Positions 25,411-32,675 are shown, counted from the first letter of the stretch. The stretch is 64,000 bases of DNA from Streptomyces xanthii (GCF_014621695.1 NZ_CP061281.1:3410001-3474000), one strand, 5' to 3'. Numbers and translations are program-made. Notes: generated from the letters alone by a model not told the origin.

Positions 25411-26613
25411 TCATGTGGCGGAGCCGCCTGTCCCGGCCTCCCGTGCGTCGAGCGGGCGTGCCGGACGTCGGGGCGCGGACGGGGAGCTGCGGACCGGCTC
25501 CAGGAGGTCGCGGTAGACGTCGGCGACGGCCTCCGCGGTGTGCCGGACGTCGTGGTGCTCGCGGACGTGGCGGTGGGCGCTCGCGCCGAGGGCGGCGAGC
25601 TTCCCGGGGTCGGCGAGCAGCCGGGCCAGGGCGCGGGCCAGGGCCTCGGGCCGCCCGGGCGGGACCAGGCAGCCGGCGGCGCGGCCCGGCGGCAGGCTCT
25701 CGCGGGCCCCGTCGACGTCGGTGAGCAGCACGGGGCTTCCGCAGGCCATGGCCTCGAGGGGAGCGAGCGCCATGCCTTCCCAGCGGGAGGGCAGGACGAC
25801 GAGGTCCGCGGCCCGGTACCAGGCGGCCGGGTCGGCGACGGCGCCGGCGAAGGTGACGCCGGGCGAGGCGGCGGCGCGCAGCCGGGCGGCGTCGGGCCCG
25901 TCGCCGACGAGGACGAGGCGGGCCCCGGGCACCTGCCGGCCCACCTCGTGCCAGGCCTTGACGAGGACGTCCTGGCCCTTCTGCCGGCACAGCCGTCCGA
26001 CGCAGACGACGAGCGGCCCGTCGCCCTCGGGGAGGCCCTCGGGCGGGGGCTCGGTTCCGGTACCGGGGTGGAAGAGGCCGAGGTCGACCCCGTTGGGCAC
26101 CAGGCTGACGGGCCCGCGCACCCCGCGCCGGCGCCCGTGGTCGCGTTCGGCGCGGCTGACGCAGATCAGCCGGGTGGTCCAACGGGCCCCGAACCGCTCC
26201 CAGTTCAGGGCGAGCCGCGCCGCGGGCCCGCCGACGGCCTCGAAGGACCAGGCGTGCGGCTGGAAGACGGTGGGGACGCGGCCGCGCACGGCGAGCCGGG
26301 TGACCAGGCCCGCCTTGGCGCTGTGCGCGTGGATCAGGTCGGGTGCCGTACGGGTGACCAACTCGCCGAGGCGGCGCACCTCGTCGCGCACGCCCCGGGC
26401 CGGGGAGCGTTGGGCCGCCCAGTCCAGGACCTCGCACCCCGCGGCGTCGAGCAGCGCGGGCAGGGCGCCGGCGGGCGGGCAGGCGACCGCCACCCGCATC
26501 CCCGCGGCCCGCTGCAGACGTACGAGATCGGCGACCACGCGGGCCACGCCGCCGTCGACCGGCTGCGTCACGTGGAGGACACGCGGCGGCAGGGATGCGG
26601 GCGTCACATGCAT
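25411..26613 (-). CDS. GT4-family glycosyltransferase, first gene of the exopolysaccharide operon
   Basis: A 400-residue GT-B enzyme. VLHVTQPVDGGVARVVADLV is the N-terminal acceptor-domain start, followed by DLIHAHSAKAGLVTRL and LVPNGVD. The donor half has VCVGRLCRQKGQDVLVKAW, LVLVGDGPD and PSRWEGMALAPLEAMACGSP with the E-x7-E pair. It should extend the lipid-linked repeat unit. ATG 26613 is preceded by GGAAGAGG. It is divergent from the first chaplin across 338 bases, and heads eight genes on this strand with gaps of at most 124 bases and mostly overlapping ends. Confidence 0.88.
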   Translation of the reverse strand: MHVTPASLPPRVLHVTQPVDGGVARVVADLVRLQRAAGMRVAVACPPAGALPALLDAAGCEVLDWAAQRSPARGVRDEVRRLGELVTRTAPDLIHAHSAKAGLVTRLAVRGRVPTVFQPHAWSFEAVGGPAARLALNWERFGARWTTRLICVSRAERDHGRRRGVRGPVSLVPNGVDLGLFHPGTGTEPPPEGLPEGDGPLVVCVGRLCRQKGQDVLVKAWHEVGRQVPGARLVLVGDGPDAARLRAAASPGVTFAGAVADPAAWYRAADLVVLPSRWEGMALAPLEAMACGSPVLLTDVDGARESLPPGRAAGCLVPPGRPEALARALARLLADPGKLAALGASAHRHVREHHDVRHTAEAVADVYRDLLEPVRSSPSAPRRPARPLDAREAGTGGSAT

Positions 26614-26870
26614 CGCCTCTTCCTTGTCCGCGGACGATCAGGAATGACTGAAAGACCGACACCGCGACACCGGGCGAGAAATCAGAAATTCATACTTGTC
26701 CGTCGACCCGGTGCCGCATTCCACCCTTTAGGGGTCGCCAACAGTAACGTCAGGAAAGCGACTTTCACTTGATACACGAGGTGTGTTGGAGTTGTGAAAT
26801 TCCCGCTCCGCGAGCGTCGCATTCACGTGCGGGTGTTCAAGCGACGCACGGTCATTCACCCGTTCGGAGC
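26614..26870. other. Divergent promoter region, exopolysaccharide operon and chaplin
   Basis: The gap 26614-26951 is markedly lower in GC than its surroundings, especially 26680-26800, and must hold the operon promoter on the minus strand. The chaplin promoter candidate is at 26871-26898. Nothing here looks coding, although a frame upstream of the chaplin stays open. Confidence 0.5.
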
Positions 26871-26898
26871 CGCAACTCTTGGCGCGCCCGCCCGTTGC
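26871..26898 (+). promoter_or_regulatory. BldN-like promoter of the first chaplin
   Basis: CGCAAC (26871-26876), exactly 16 bases, CGTTGC (26893-26898), 54 bases before the ATG. One mismatch per box to the recalled sigma-BldN consensus CGTAAC-N16-CGTTGA. Confidence 0.55.
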
Positions 26899-26951
26899 AC
26901 CACGCGTCAGGCGCCAGCCCTGACCGAGCAGAACGATCAAGGAGCAGTTTC

Positions 26952-27191
26952 ATGTCGCGTACCGCGAAGGCAGTCGTCTTCTCCGCAGTGGCCGCCGCCG
27001 CGATGGCCGGCAGCGCCGGTGTCGCCTCCGCCGACGCCGGGGCGCACGGTGCCGCCGTCGGTTCCCCCGGCGTGCTCTCCGGCAACCTCGTGCAGGTCCC
27101 GGTCCACGTGCCGGTCAACGTCTGCGGCAACACCGTCGACGTCATCGGTCTGCTGAACCCGACCTTCGGCAACACCTGCGTCAACAACTGA
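26952..27191 (+). CDS. Short chaplin (first)
   Basis: A 79-residue precursor: signal peptide to about residue 27 (VASA then DAGAHG), then a single chaplin domain of about 52 residues. VGSPGVLSGNLVQVPVHVPV, VCGNTVDVIGLLNP and FGNTCVNN are the hallmarks; C58 and C76 form the conserved intramolecular disulphide. Short chaplins self-assemble into surface-active amyloid fibres that let hyphae leave the aqueous medium. The start at ATG 26952 has AAGGAG upstream; the open frame to 26769 is promoter. A terminator hairpin follows. Confidence 0.96.
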   Translation: MSRTAKAVVFSAVAAAAMAGSAGVASADAGAHGAAVGSPGVLSGNLVQVPVHVPVNVCGNTVDVIGLLNPTFGNTCVNN

Positions 27192-27212
27192 CGCCGCAGC
27201 ACGACTCTTCCG

Positions 27213-27248
27213 CAGCCGCCCCCTTCCCTCGCCGGGAGGGGGCGGCTG
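27213..27248 (+). terminator. Terminator after the first chaplin
   Basis: CAGCCGCCCCCTTCCC pairs with GGGAGGGGGCGGCTG with one bulged base and a five-base loop, followed by TTTCC. Confidence 0.85.
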
Positions 27249-27369
27249 TTTCCGTTCCGGAGTCACTTCCGAGGCCGCGTTACCCGTTTGGCGGCGGGGC
27301 GCTTGCGGCGCGTCGCGCGGGATTCCACGGTGAAGTCTGCATCACCGAAAACCCTCGGAAGGTTCCATC

Positions 27370-28071
27370 ATGTCCGCTTTTCCCGTACGGCCGCTCGCCG
27401 GCTCCCTCCTCTGCGCCACTCTCCTGATAGGCGCGGCGGCCCCCGCCATCGCCGCGGGCTCCGCCCATGAGCCGACCAGCCGCACGGACGTGTCGTCCGC
27501 CCCGGTCCCGGGCGCCGACGCCCTGCTCGCCCAGACCAAGACCCTGCACGACGTCGGCGGCGTCCTGACGCCGGTCACCGACCTCCTCGACGCCGTCCTC
27601 AAGGCCGACGGCGGCAAGCTGTCCGCCGAGGACGTCACCAAGCACGCCGACGCGGTGAAGTCCGCGATCGACGCGGCGAAGGCCGCGGCCCCCGCGGTGC
27701 CGAACGCCCCGGCCGCCGGCGCCCCGCGCGCCGCCCAGGCCCCGCTCGACGTGAAGGGCGACGCCCTCACCGCGCTCCAGTCCGCCGTGGACGCCCTGCT
27801 GAAGGCGGCCGCCGCGGGTGACGCCGCGACCGTCGCCACCCAGGCCCCGGTCGTCCTCACCAACCTCGTCAACGTGGTCGCGGCCACGCTGCTGAGCGGC
27901 GGTCTGCCCGCGCCGAACCTGCCGGGCCTGCCCGCGCTGCCGCAGCTGCCGACGTCGAGCCTGCCGTCGACGTCCACGCTGCCCTCGACGTCCACGCTCC
28001 CGTCGACGTCGACCTTGCCGACGTCCTCGCTGCCCGCGGCGCCCGCGCTGCCCTCGACCCCGCTCACGTAG
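27370..28071 (+). CDS. Secreted helical protein with LPSTST repeats
   Basis: A 233-residue precursor with a signal peptide to about residue 29 (AIA then AGSAHE). The mature part is Ala-rich and probably helical (residues 50-170: repeated ALLKA, AVDALL, AADLL-like blocks), followed by a Pro/Leu/Ser tail with three 18-base tandem repeats encoding LPSTST. No cysteine, and no sortase motif in the right position. Its setting between chaplins suggests a cell-surface or matrix protein. A weak BldN-like pair (CGTTAC-N16-CGCTTG, 27278-27305) precedes it. Function unknown. Confidence 0.7.
   Translation: MSAFPVRPLAGSLLCATLLIGAAAPAIAAGSAHEPTSRTDVSSAPVPGADALLAQTKTLHDVGGVLTPVTDLLDAVLKADGGKLSAEDVTKHADAVKSAIDAAKAAAPAVPNAPAAGAPRAAQAPLDVKGDALTALQSAVDALLKAAAAGDAATVATQAPVVLTNLVNVVAATLLSGGLPAPNLPGLPALPQLPTSSLPSTSTLPSTSTLPSTSTLPTSSLPAAPALPSTPLT
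27961..28014 (+). repeat. Three 18-base tandem repeats (LPSTST codons)
   Basis: Units at 27961, 27979 and 27997, each close to CTGCCGTCGACGTCCACG, inside the secreted protein gene. The number of units could vary between strains. Confidence 0.85.
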
Positions 28072-28085
28072 CGACGGCCGGCCCC

Positions 28086-28126
28086 GGAGGGCCCGCCGGA
28101 CGGTTCGACCGTCCGGCGGGCCCTCC
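28086..28126 (+). terminator. Terminator hairpin
   Basis: A perfect 19-base stem (28086-28104 with 28108-28126) and a TCG loop, 14 bases after the stop of the LPSTST protein gene. Confidence 0.88.
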
Positions 28127-28132
28127 GTCGTG

Positions 28133-28160
28133 CGTTTCCGCAGCCGGGACCGCTCGTTGG
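28133..28160 (+). promoter_or_regulatory. Weak BldN-like promoter candidate
   Basis: CGTTTC, 16 bases, CGTTGG, 38-41 bases before the next start codon. Two mismatches in the outer box and one in the inner box, so it is only suggestive. Confidence 0.3.
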
Positions 28161-28201
28161 ACAGGCCGCACTCCCCCACCCCCGTGACGAAAGTGACGAT
28201 G

Positions 28202-28483
28202 ATGAAGGTTCTGAAGGCCGCCGCCGTTGTCGCCGGCTCCCTGACGCTGGCCGGCGCCGCCGCTCCCGCCTTTGCCGCCGACGCCACCCCCGCGATGCCG
28301 CCCATGAGCCTGAACGGCGCGGTGAACGAGATCACCAGTCAGCCCACGCTCGACGTCGAGCCGGTGAACACCAACCTGCTGGACCCGAAGCGCCAGGACA
28401 ACGCGATCGGCACCGTCACGACCGCCGCCCAGGCCCTCAATTCCGGCGGCGGACTCCTCGGCGGCGTCCCGGTCGGCAAGTAG
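28202..28483 (+). CDS. Small secreted protein of unknown function
   Basis: A 93-residue precursor (ATG 28202; the preceding ATG at 28199 is equally possible). The signal peptide is MKVLKAAAVVAGSLTLAG to AFA near residue 26. The mature part is about 67 residues without cysteines, with QPTLDVEPVNTNLLDPKRQD in its centre and a glycine-rich end GGGLLGGVPVGK. Similar small secreted proteins are frequent in Streptomyces but uncharacterised as far as I know. It lies between two chaplin-associated genes, so a role in the surface layer is plausible but unproven. Confidence 0.7.
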   Translation: MKVLKAAAVVAGSLTLAGAAAPAFAADATPAMPPMSLNGAVNEITSQPTLDVEPVNTNLLDPKRQDNAIGTVTTAAQALNSGGGLLGGVPVGK

Positions 28484-28584
28484 CCGCCCGAGCCGTCCCC
28501 TTTACGGCGGTGTGTCCTTACCAGGTTTCGGACGATCTCGCCCCATACGATCCAAATCCTCTCCCTGTCACGAAAGGTTCTCCC

Positions 28585-28824
28585 ATGAGCACTTCGAAGA
28601 AGGCCGCCTTCGTCCTCGCCGCCGCCGGCATCGCCGCGGGTGCCGCGTCGGGTGCCGCGTTCGCCGACTCGGGCGCCGAGGGCGTCGCCGCCCACTCCCC
28701 GGGCGTCCTGTCGGGCAACCTGGTCCAGGTCCCCGTCCACGTCCCGGTCAACGTCTGCGGCAACACGGTCAACGGCATCGCGGGCCTCAACCCGGCGTTC
28801 GGCAACACCTGCGTCAACAACTGA
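28585..28824 (+). CDS. Short chaplin (second)
   Basis: A 79-residue short chaplin. The signal peptide ends in AFA near residue 27. The mature part reads DSGAEGVAAHSPG, VLSGNLVQVPVHVPVNVCGN and GLNPAFGNTCVNN; C58 and C76 are the disulphide pair. It differs from the first copy mainly around residues 62-67, where NGIAGL replaces DVIGLL, removing some hydrophobic character from the second amyloid strand. AAAGG precedes ATG 28585. I see no BldN-like element, so it may share an upstream transcript or use another promoter. Confidence 0.96.
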   Translation: MSTSKKAAFVLAAAGIAAGAASGAAFADSGAEGVAAHSPGVLSGNLVQVPVHVPVNVCGNTVNGIAGLNPAFGNTCVNN

Positions 28825-28841
28825 CGCCGACGTCACGCCTC

Positions 28842-28879
28842 GAAGGCCGGCTCCGGGAACGCTCCCGGCGCCGGCCTTC
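28842..28879 (+). terminator. Terminator after the second chaplin
   Basis: GAAGGCCGGC (28842-28851) pairs with GCCGGCCTTC (28870-28879), continued by CCGGGA/TCCCGG after one mismatch. Confidence 0.8.
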
Positions 28880-29026
28880 GGCATTTCCCGTCCCGCATTC
28901 CCTCCCATTTACCGGAACTCTCCTGTACGCACTCGTGTTTGACGCCTTATCGAAAGAGTGGGAGGCGTTCGGCCGATGGGGTGATGCGCGCCGGGGAAAC
29001 CCGAATGCGATGGCTAGTCTTCTTCG

Positions 29027-29524
29027 GTGACTTCGACGTCGAGTATTGAGACCACTTTCCGGCCCGGCGATCTGGGCACCCTGGCCGTCATCGCGTGGAG
29101 CGGTGAACACGACGACGGGCAGGGCGACATGCCCTTCCTGCTCGCGTACTCGCTGGGCGACTCCCCCGCCGGCCCGGCCGGCTCGGAGGCCGCCGTGCGC
29201 GCGCTGCTCGGCAACAACGGGTTGAGCATCGGCACCGCCGTCCACGACGGCTCCCGGCACCCGAGCTTCCCGGTGTCGCTGCTCGTCGAGGCGGGCCAGG
29301 CCGTCGTCACCATGCCGTGGCTGAACGCCCAGTGCCCCGTGCCGCCGGAGTGGATCGCGGCGTCCGAGGCCCGCGGCAGCGCCTACTTCCTGTTCACCGC
29401 GCGCCCCTGGTCCGCCGCGCCCGGACAGGCCGTGGACGAGCAGGAGCTGAGGCAGTTCGCCGGCGCCGAGGAGACCCTCACCGCCGCCGCGCACTGCCTG
29501 CTGCCGATCCGCCGGCTGCGGTGA
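29027..29524 (+). CDS. Conserved Streptomyces protein (DUF5949-like)
   Basis: A 165-residue protein from GTG 29027. It is mostly beta-strand-like, with DLGTLAVIAWSGEHDDGQGD near the start, GSRHPSFPVSLLVEAGQAVV in the middle and a Trp-rich MPWLNAQCPVPPEWI segment. No signal peptide or membrane helix, so cytoplasmic. I associate it with DUF5949, a family without known function. Its TGA overlaps the GTG of the VKOR gene by GTGA, so the two are translationally coupled and may work together. Confidence 0.65.
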   Translation: MTSTSSIETTFRPGDLGTLAVIAWSGEHDDGQGDMPFLLAYSLGDSPAGPAGSEAAVRALLGNNGLSIGTAVHDGSRHPSFPVSLLVEAGQAVVTMPWLNAQCPVPPEWIAASEARGSAYFLFTARPWSAAPGQAVDEQELRQFAGAEETLTAAAHCLLPIRRLR

Positions 29525-30180
29525 GCACCGGACTGCACCGGTCGACGGCGCGGATCGGCCCCCAGGCGGGCCCCTCCGTCCCGGCCGGAGCCGACGCGCC
29601 CGCGGGCCGCGCCGCGAGCCGGCCGCTGGCCGCGCTGCTCGCCCTCACCGGCGTAGCGGGCCTGATCGCGTCCTGGGTCATCACCCTCGACGAGTTCGCG
29701 CTGCTGAAGGACCCGGACTTCACCCCGGGCTGCAGCCTCAACCCGGTGATCGCCTGCGGCAGCGTCATGAAGAGCGCGCAGGCCTCCGTGTTCGGCTTCC
29801 CGAACCCGATGCTCGGCCTCGTCACGTACGGGATCGTCGTCTGCGCCGGCATGAGCCTGCTCACCGGTGCGCGGATGCCCCGCTGGTACTGGCTGACCTT
29901 CAACGCGGGCTGTGCGTTCGGCGTCGGCTTCGTGACCTGGCTGCAGTTCCAGTCGCTCTACCGGATCAACGCGCTGTGTCTGTGGTGCTGCCTCGCCTGG
30001 GTCGCCACCATCCTCATGTTCTGGGCGGTGACCTCGTTCAACGTGCGGGGCGGCTTCCTGCCGGCCCCGCGCGGCGCACGGGTCCTCGTCGAGGAGTTCG
30101 GCTGGGTCATGCCCGTCCTGCACCTGGGCGCGGTCGGGATGCTGATCCTGACGCGCTGGTGGAGCTTCTGGACGGGCTGA
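29521..30180 (+). CDS. Vitamin K epoxide reductase-like (VKOR) disulphide-forming protein
   Basis: A 219-residue membrane protein from GTG 29521. After a Pro/Ala-rich cytoplasmic start it has five helices. Outer-loop cysteines C71 and C79 (GCSLNPVIACGS) and the active-site CXXC pair C153/C156 (CLWC) are all present, the complete VKOR set. In actinobacteria VKOR reoxidises a DsbA-like partner using quinone and so drives disulphide formation outside the membrane. It has no fused thioredoxin domain. Its location among chaplins, which need one disulphide each, suggests a dedicated role (inference). Confidence 0.9.
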   Translation: MSTGLHRSTARIGPQAGPSVPAGADAPAGRAASRPLAALLALTGVAGLIASWVITLDEFALLKDPDFTPGCSLNPVIACGSVMKSAQASVFGFPNPMLGLVTYGIVVCAGMSLLTGARMPRWYWLTFNAGCAFGVGFVTWLQFQSLYRINALCLWCCLAWVATILMFWAVTSFNVRGGFLPAPRGARVLVEEFGWVMPVLHLGAVGMLILTRWWSFWTG

Positions 30181-30241
30181 GTCCGCTCGGCCGGACAGTC
30201 GGGGGACTCGCTGGGGGGATTCTCAAGGAGGTCGGAAAGAC

Positions 30242-30763
30242 ATGAGCTTCACCCGCTTGACCGTGCGCGGAACGCTGGCCGTGTTCGCGGGCTGCGTCGC
30301 GGCCGCCGCGGGCGGTGCGGCCCCGGCCGCGGCCGCGAGCGCGCCCTCCGTGCCCGTCGAGGTGCCGCTCGGCGGTGTCGAGGACGCGCTGCACGTGGAC
30401 GCCCCGCACCTGAGCACCGCCGCTCCCCTGCCCATCCCCGGCGCGCCCGAGGGCCCGACGTACGACGAGCAGCACCTGCTCCCGCAGGGGATGCTGCCGC
30501 GCGTGCCGCTCGGCACCGAACTGCCCGCCACCGCCGCCGAACTGCCGGTGCCGCAGGTGCTGCCGACGGACACGGTGAAGCAGGTCGGGCTGCACACCGA
30601 GGCGTCCCCGGTGCACGCCGAGTCGCCCGGCGCCTCGGTGAACCCGCCGCTGACCGGGCCGCGCGCCGAGCGCCTCGGACTGCCGGACATGTCCGCCCCG
30701 CAGCTGGGCCTCGGCGTCCCGGACCTGCGCGCCCAGCCCGGCGCCGACCTCGGCCTCGGCTAG
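30242..30763 (+). CDS. Secreted Pro/Leu-rich protein of unknown function
   Basis: A 173-residue precursor with a good site (AAGGAGG) before ATG 30242. The signal peptide runs to AAAA near residue 33. The mature chain has no cysteine and is rich in Pro, Leu and Val, with alternating short blocks such as VPVEVPLGGVEDAL, LPVPQVLPTDTV and APQLGLGVPDLRAQPG, suggesting an extended or disordered matrix-type protein. It lies between VKOR and the tyrosinase operon. Unknown function; I know no domain that fits. Confidence 0.65.
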   Translation: MSFTRLTVRGTLAVFAGCVAAAAGGAAPAAAASAPSVPVEVPLGGVEDALHVDAPHLSTAAPLPIPGAPEGPTYDEQHLLPQGMLPRVPLGTELPATAAELPVPQVLPTDTVKQVGLHTEASPVHAESPGASVNPPLTGPRAERLGLPDMSAPQLGLGVPDLRAQPGADLGLG

Positions 30764-30858
30764 GCACCCCGTCATCGGTGGGCCGGGCGCCGCTCGCCGG
30801 CCGGCCCACCCGCCCCGTTCCGCGCGGCGAGCCCAGGACCCGTAGAAGAGAGGCGGCC

Positions 30859-31329
30859 GTGAATCCCGCTGCGCCCCTGACCGCTGTGCCCTCGACCGAT
30901 GTGCCCCCGGCCGAGACCGTCACCGCGCCACCCGCGCCCGCCCCCGAGGCCGCCGGGCCGCGGCGGCGGCTGCTCACCCGCCGCAGTGCCGGGCTGATCC
31001 TGCTGGGCGGCGGCGCGACGGCCGCGGGCCTGTGGCAGATGGGCCGGGCGGGCACGGACACCGACGGGTCCGCGCGGGCGGCCGACGCCTTCGACGAGAG
31101 CTACCGGGGCCGCCGCATCCAGGGGGCCACGGGTCCGGGCGGCGCCTTCGAGGTGCGCGTCGACGGGCGGCCGCTGCATCTGATGCGGCGCGCCGACGGC
31201 TCGTACCTGAGCATGGTCGACCACTACACCTCGCACCCGACGGCCCGGGACGCGGCGCGCGGCGCCGTCGACGAGCTGGACGGCCAGACCCTGCGGGCGC
31301 ACCCCATGTCCACCGAAGCGAAGGTGTGA
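30859..31329 (+). CDS. melC1: Tyrosinase copper chaperone
   Basis: A 156-residue MelC1 from GTG 30859 (GAGAGG upstream). After a Pro/Ala-rich leader and a twin-arginine-type region (RRRLLTRRSAGLILLGGGAT) comes the caddie domain: FDESYRGRRIQG, FEVRVDGRPLHLMRRADGSY and MVDHYTSHPTARDAARGAVD. MelC1 loads copper into tyrosinase and carries it out through the Tat system. The gene is six bases upstream of melC2, the usual operon. The frame extends back to 30778, but that part does not look like protein. Confidence 0.92.
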   Translation: MNPAAPLTAVPSTDVPPAETVTAPPAPAPEAAGPRRRLLTRRSAGLILLGGGATAAGLWQMGRAGTDTDGSARAADAFDESYRGRRIQGATGPGGAFEVRVDGRPLHLMRRADGSYLSMVDHYTSHPTARDAARGAVDELDGQTLRAHPMSTEAKV

Positions 31330-31335
31330 GGGCCC

Positions 31336-32205
31336 GTGGCGTACACACGGCAGAACCAGCGGTCCCTGACGAAGGCGCAGAAGCGCCGCTTCGTGGACGC
31401 GGTGCTGGCCCTCAAGCGCAGGGGCCGCTACGACGACTTCGTGGCGATGCACATCGACTTCTACCGGGGCGACGGTGACGGCGGGCTGCGGGTCGCGCAC
31501 ATGACGCCGTCGTTCTTCCCCTGGCACCGCAAGTTCCTGCTGGAGTTCGAGCGGGCGCTGCAGCGGATCGACCCGGGGGTCTCGGTGCCGTACTGGGACT
31601 GGACGGCGGACCGTTCGCCCGCCTCCTCGCTGTGGGGCGAGGACTTCCTCGGCGGGAACGGGCGGCGCTCCGACCGGCGGGTGACGACCGGCCCGTTCGC
31701 ACGGAGCACCGGGCACTGGACCGTCCGGGAGGCGGTGACCGAAGGCGACTTCCTGATGCGGGACTTCGGGCGGCCGCAGGCGCCGGTGTCGCTGCCGAGC
31801 GCGGCGCAGCTGGCGTCCGCGATGGACGAGAGCCGCTACGACGCGGACCCGTGGAACTCGGTGGCCTCGTCCGGCTTCCGCAACAAGCTGGAGGGCTGGC
31901 CGGTGCGGCGCGGCTCCGGCACCTGGTTCAACCACAACCTGGTGCACCGCTGGGTGGGCGGGCACATGCTCGGTGCAGGCTCGGTCAACGACCCGGTGTT
32001 CTGGCTGCACCACTCGTTCGTCGACCTGTGCTGGTCGCGCTGGCGGAAGAGGCACCCGGACGCCGAGCCTTACCTGCCGCGGCGGGCGCTGCCGGTCACC
32101 GACCGGCAGCACGACCGGGTGCTCTCGGCGGACGACGTGATGCCGCCGTGGGACACCCCGGTGCGGGACATGCTCGAGCACAGCCGGCTGTACCGCTACG
32201 CGTGA
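31336..32205 (+). CDS. melC2: Tyrosinase
   Basis: A 289-residue type-3 copper monooxygenase that oxidises tyrosine to dopaquinone, the first step to melanin. Copper A ligands are H39, H55 and H64 (AMHIDFY, AHMTPSFFPWHRKF) and copper B ligands are H200, H204 and H226 (FNHNLVHRWVGGHM, VFWLHHSF); the spacing equals that of Streptomyces MelC2. There is no signal peptide, as expected, because it is exported bound to MelC1. The protein is some 15 residues longer than the classic MelC2, mainly between the two copper sites. Start GTG 31336. Confidence 0.97.
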   Translation: MAYTRQNQRSLTKAQKRRFVDAVLALKRRGRYDDFVAMHIDFYRGDGDGGLRVAHMTPSFFPWHRKFLLEFERALQRIDPGVSVPYWDWTADRSPASSLWGEDFLGGNGRRSDRRVTTGPFARSTGHWTVREAVTEGDFLMRDFGRPQAPVSLPSAAQLASAMDESRYDADPWNSVASSGFRNKLEGWPVRRGSGTWFNHNLVHRWVGGHMLGAGSVNDPVFWLHHSFVDLCWSRWRKRHPDAEPYLPRRALPVTDRQHDRVLSADDVMPPWDTPVRDMLEHSRLYRYA

Positions 32206-32218
32206 CGGGTGACATGAC

Positions 32219-32250
32219 AGAGCCCCCGGCTCCACCGTGCCGGGGGCTCT
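32219..32250. terminator. Bidirectional terminator hairpin
   Basis: A perfect 12-base stem AGAGCCCCCGGC (32219-32230) with 32239-32250 and an eight-base loop between melC2 and the convergent chaplin gene. Confidence 0.83.
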
Positions 32251-32276
32251 CGTCCGCTGGACGCGGGCGGGGTGCG

Positions 32277-32594
32277 TCAGCCGCCGTAACCGGCGTCCTC
32301 GTAGCCCGAGTCGCCGTAGCCGCCGCCGTTGCCGCCGTCGTCCATGCCGCCACCGCTGTTGTTGACGCAGGTGTTGCCGAACGCCGGGTTCAGGACACCG
32401 ATGACGTTCACCGTGTTGCCGCAGGCGTTGATCGGGATGTGGACGGGGACCTGGACCAGGTTGCCCGACAGAACGCCCGGGGAACCGACGGCAGCGCCCT
32501 GGGCGCCGGCGTCGGCCGCGGCCAGTCCGGCGCCGCTGAGCACCACAGCACCCGTGCCGAGAGCGACAGCGGCTGCCTTCGCGATGCGAGACAT
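32277..32594 (-). CDS. Chaplin with a Gly/Asp/Tyr-rich C-terminal tail (third)
   Basis: A 105-residue precursor. Signal peptide to about residue 27, then a standard chaplin domain (VGSPGVLSGNLVQVPVHIP, ACGNTVNVIGVLNPAFGNTC; C58 and C76). Unlike typical short chaplins it continues after CVNN for 26 residues rich in Gly, Asp and Tyr (Y93, Y98 and Y103, each in a G-Y or SGY-type context). The tail should be flexible, acidic and exposed. The gene converges on tyrosinase. ATG 32594 is preceded by AAGGAG. A BldN-like promoter is at 32648-32675. Confidence 0.94.
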   Translation of the reverse strand: MSRIAKAAAVALGTGAVVLSGAGLAAADAGAQGAAVGSPGVLSGNLVQVPVHIPINACGNTVNVIGVLNPAFGNTCVNNSGGGMDDGGNGGGYGDSGYEDAGYGG

Positions 32595-32647
32595 CACGTA
32601 CTCCTTCTGCTTGCCCGTGCGGCCGCGTGGTCGCAGCCGTCGCCTCT

Positions 32648-32675
32648 TCAACGGCGGAGCAACGGGCTCGTAACG
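32648..32675 (-). promoter_or_regulatory. BldN-like promoter of the tailed chaplin
   Basis: On the minus strand: CGTTAC, exactly 16 bases, CGTTGA, with the inner box ending 54 bases before the ATG. A single mismatch in all to CGTAAC-N16-CGTTGA, the best match in the window. Confidence 0.6.

Noticed and set aside
26769..26951. N-terminal extension of the first chaplin
   Set aside because: In frame but overlaps the promoter candidate, lacks a ribosome site, and would put 61 residues before a normal signal peptide.
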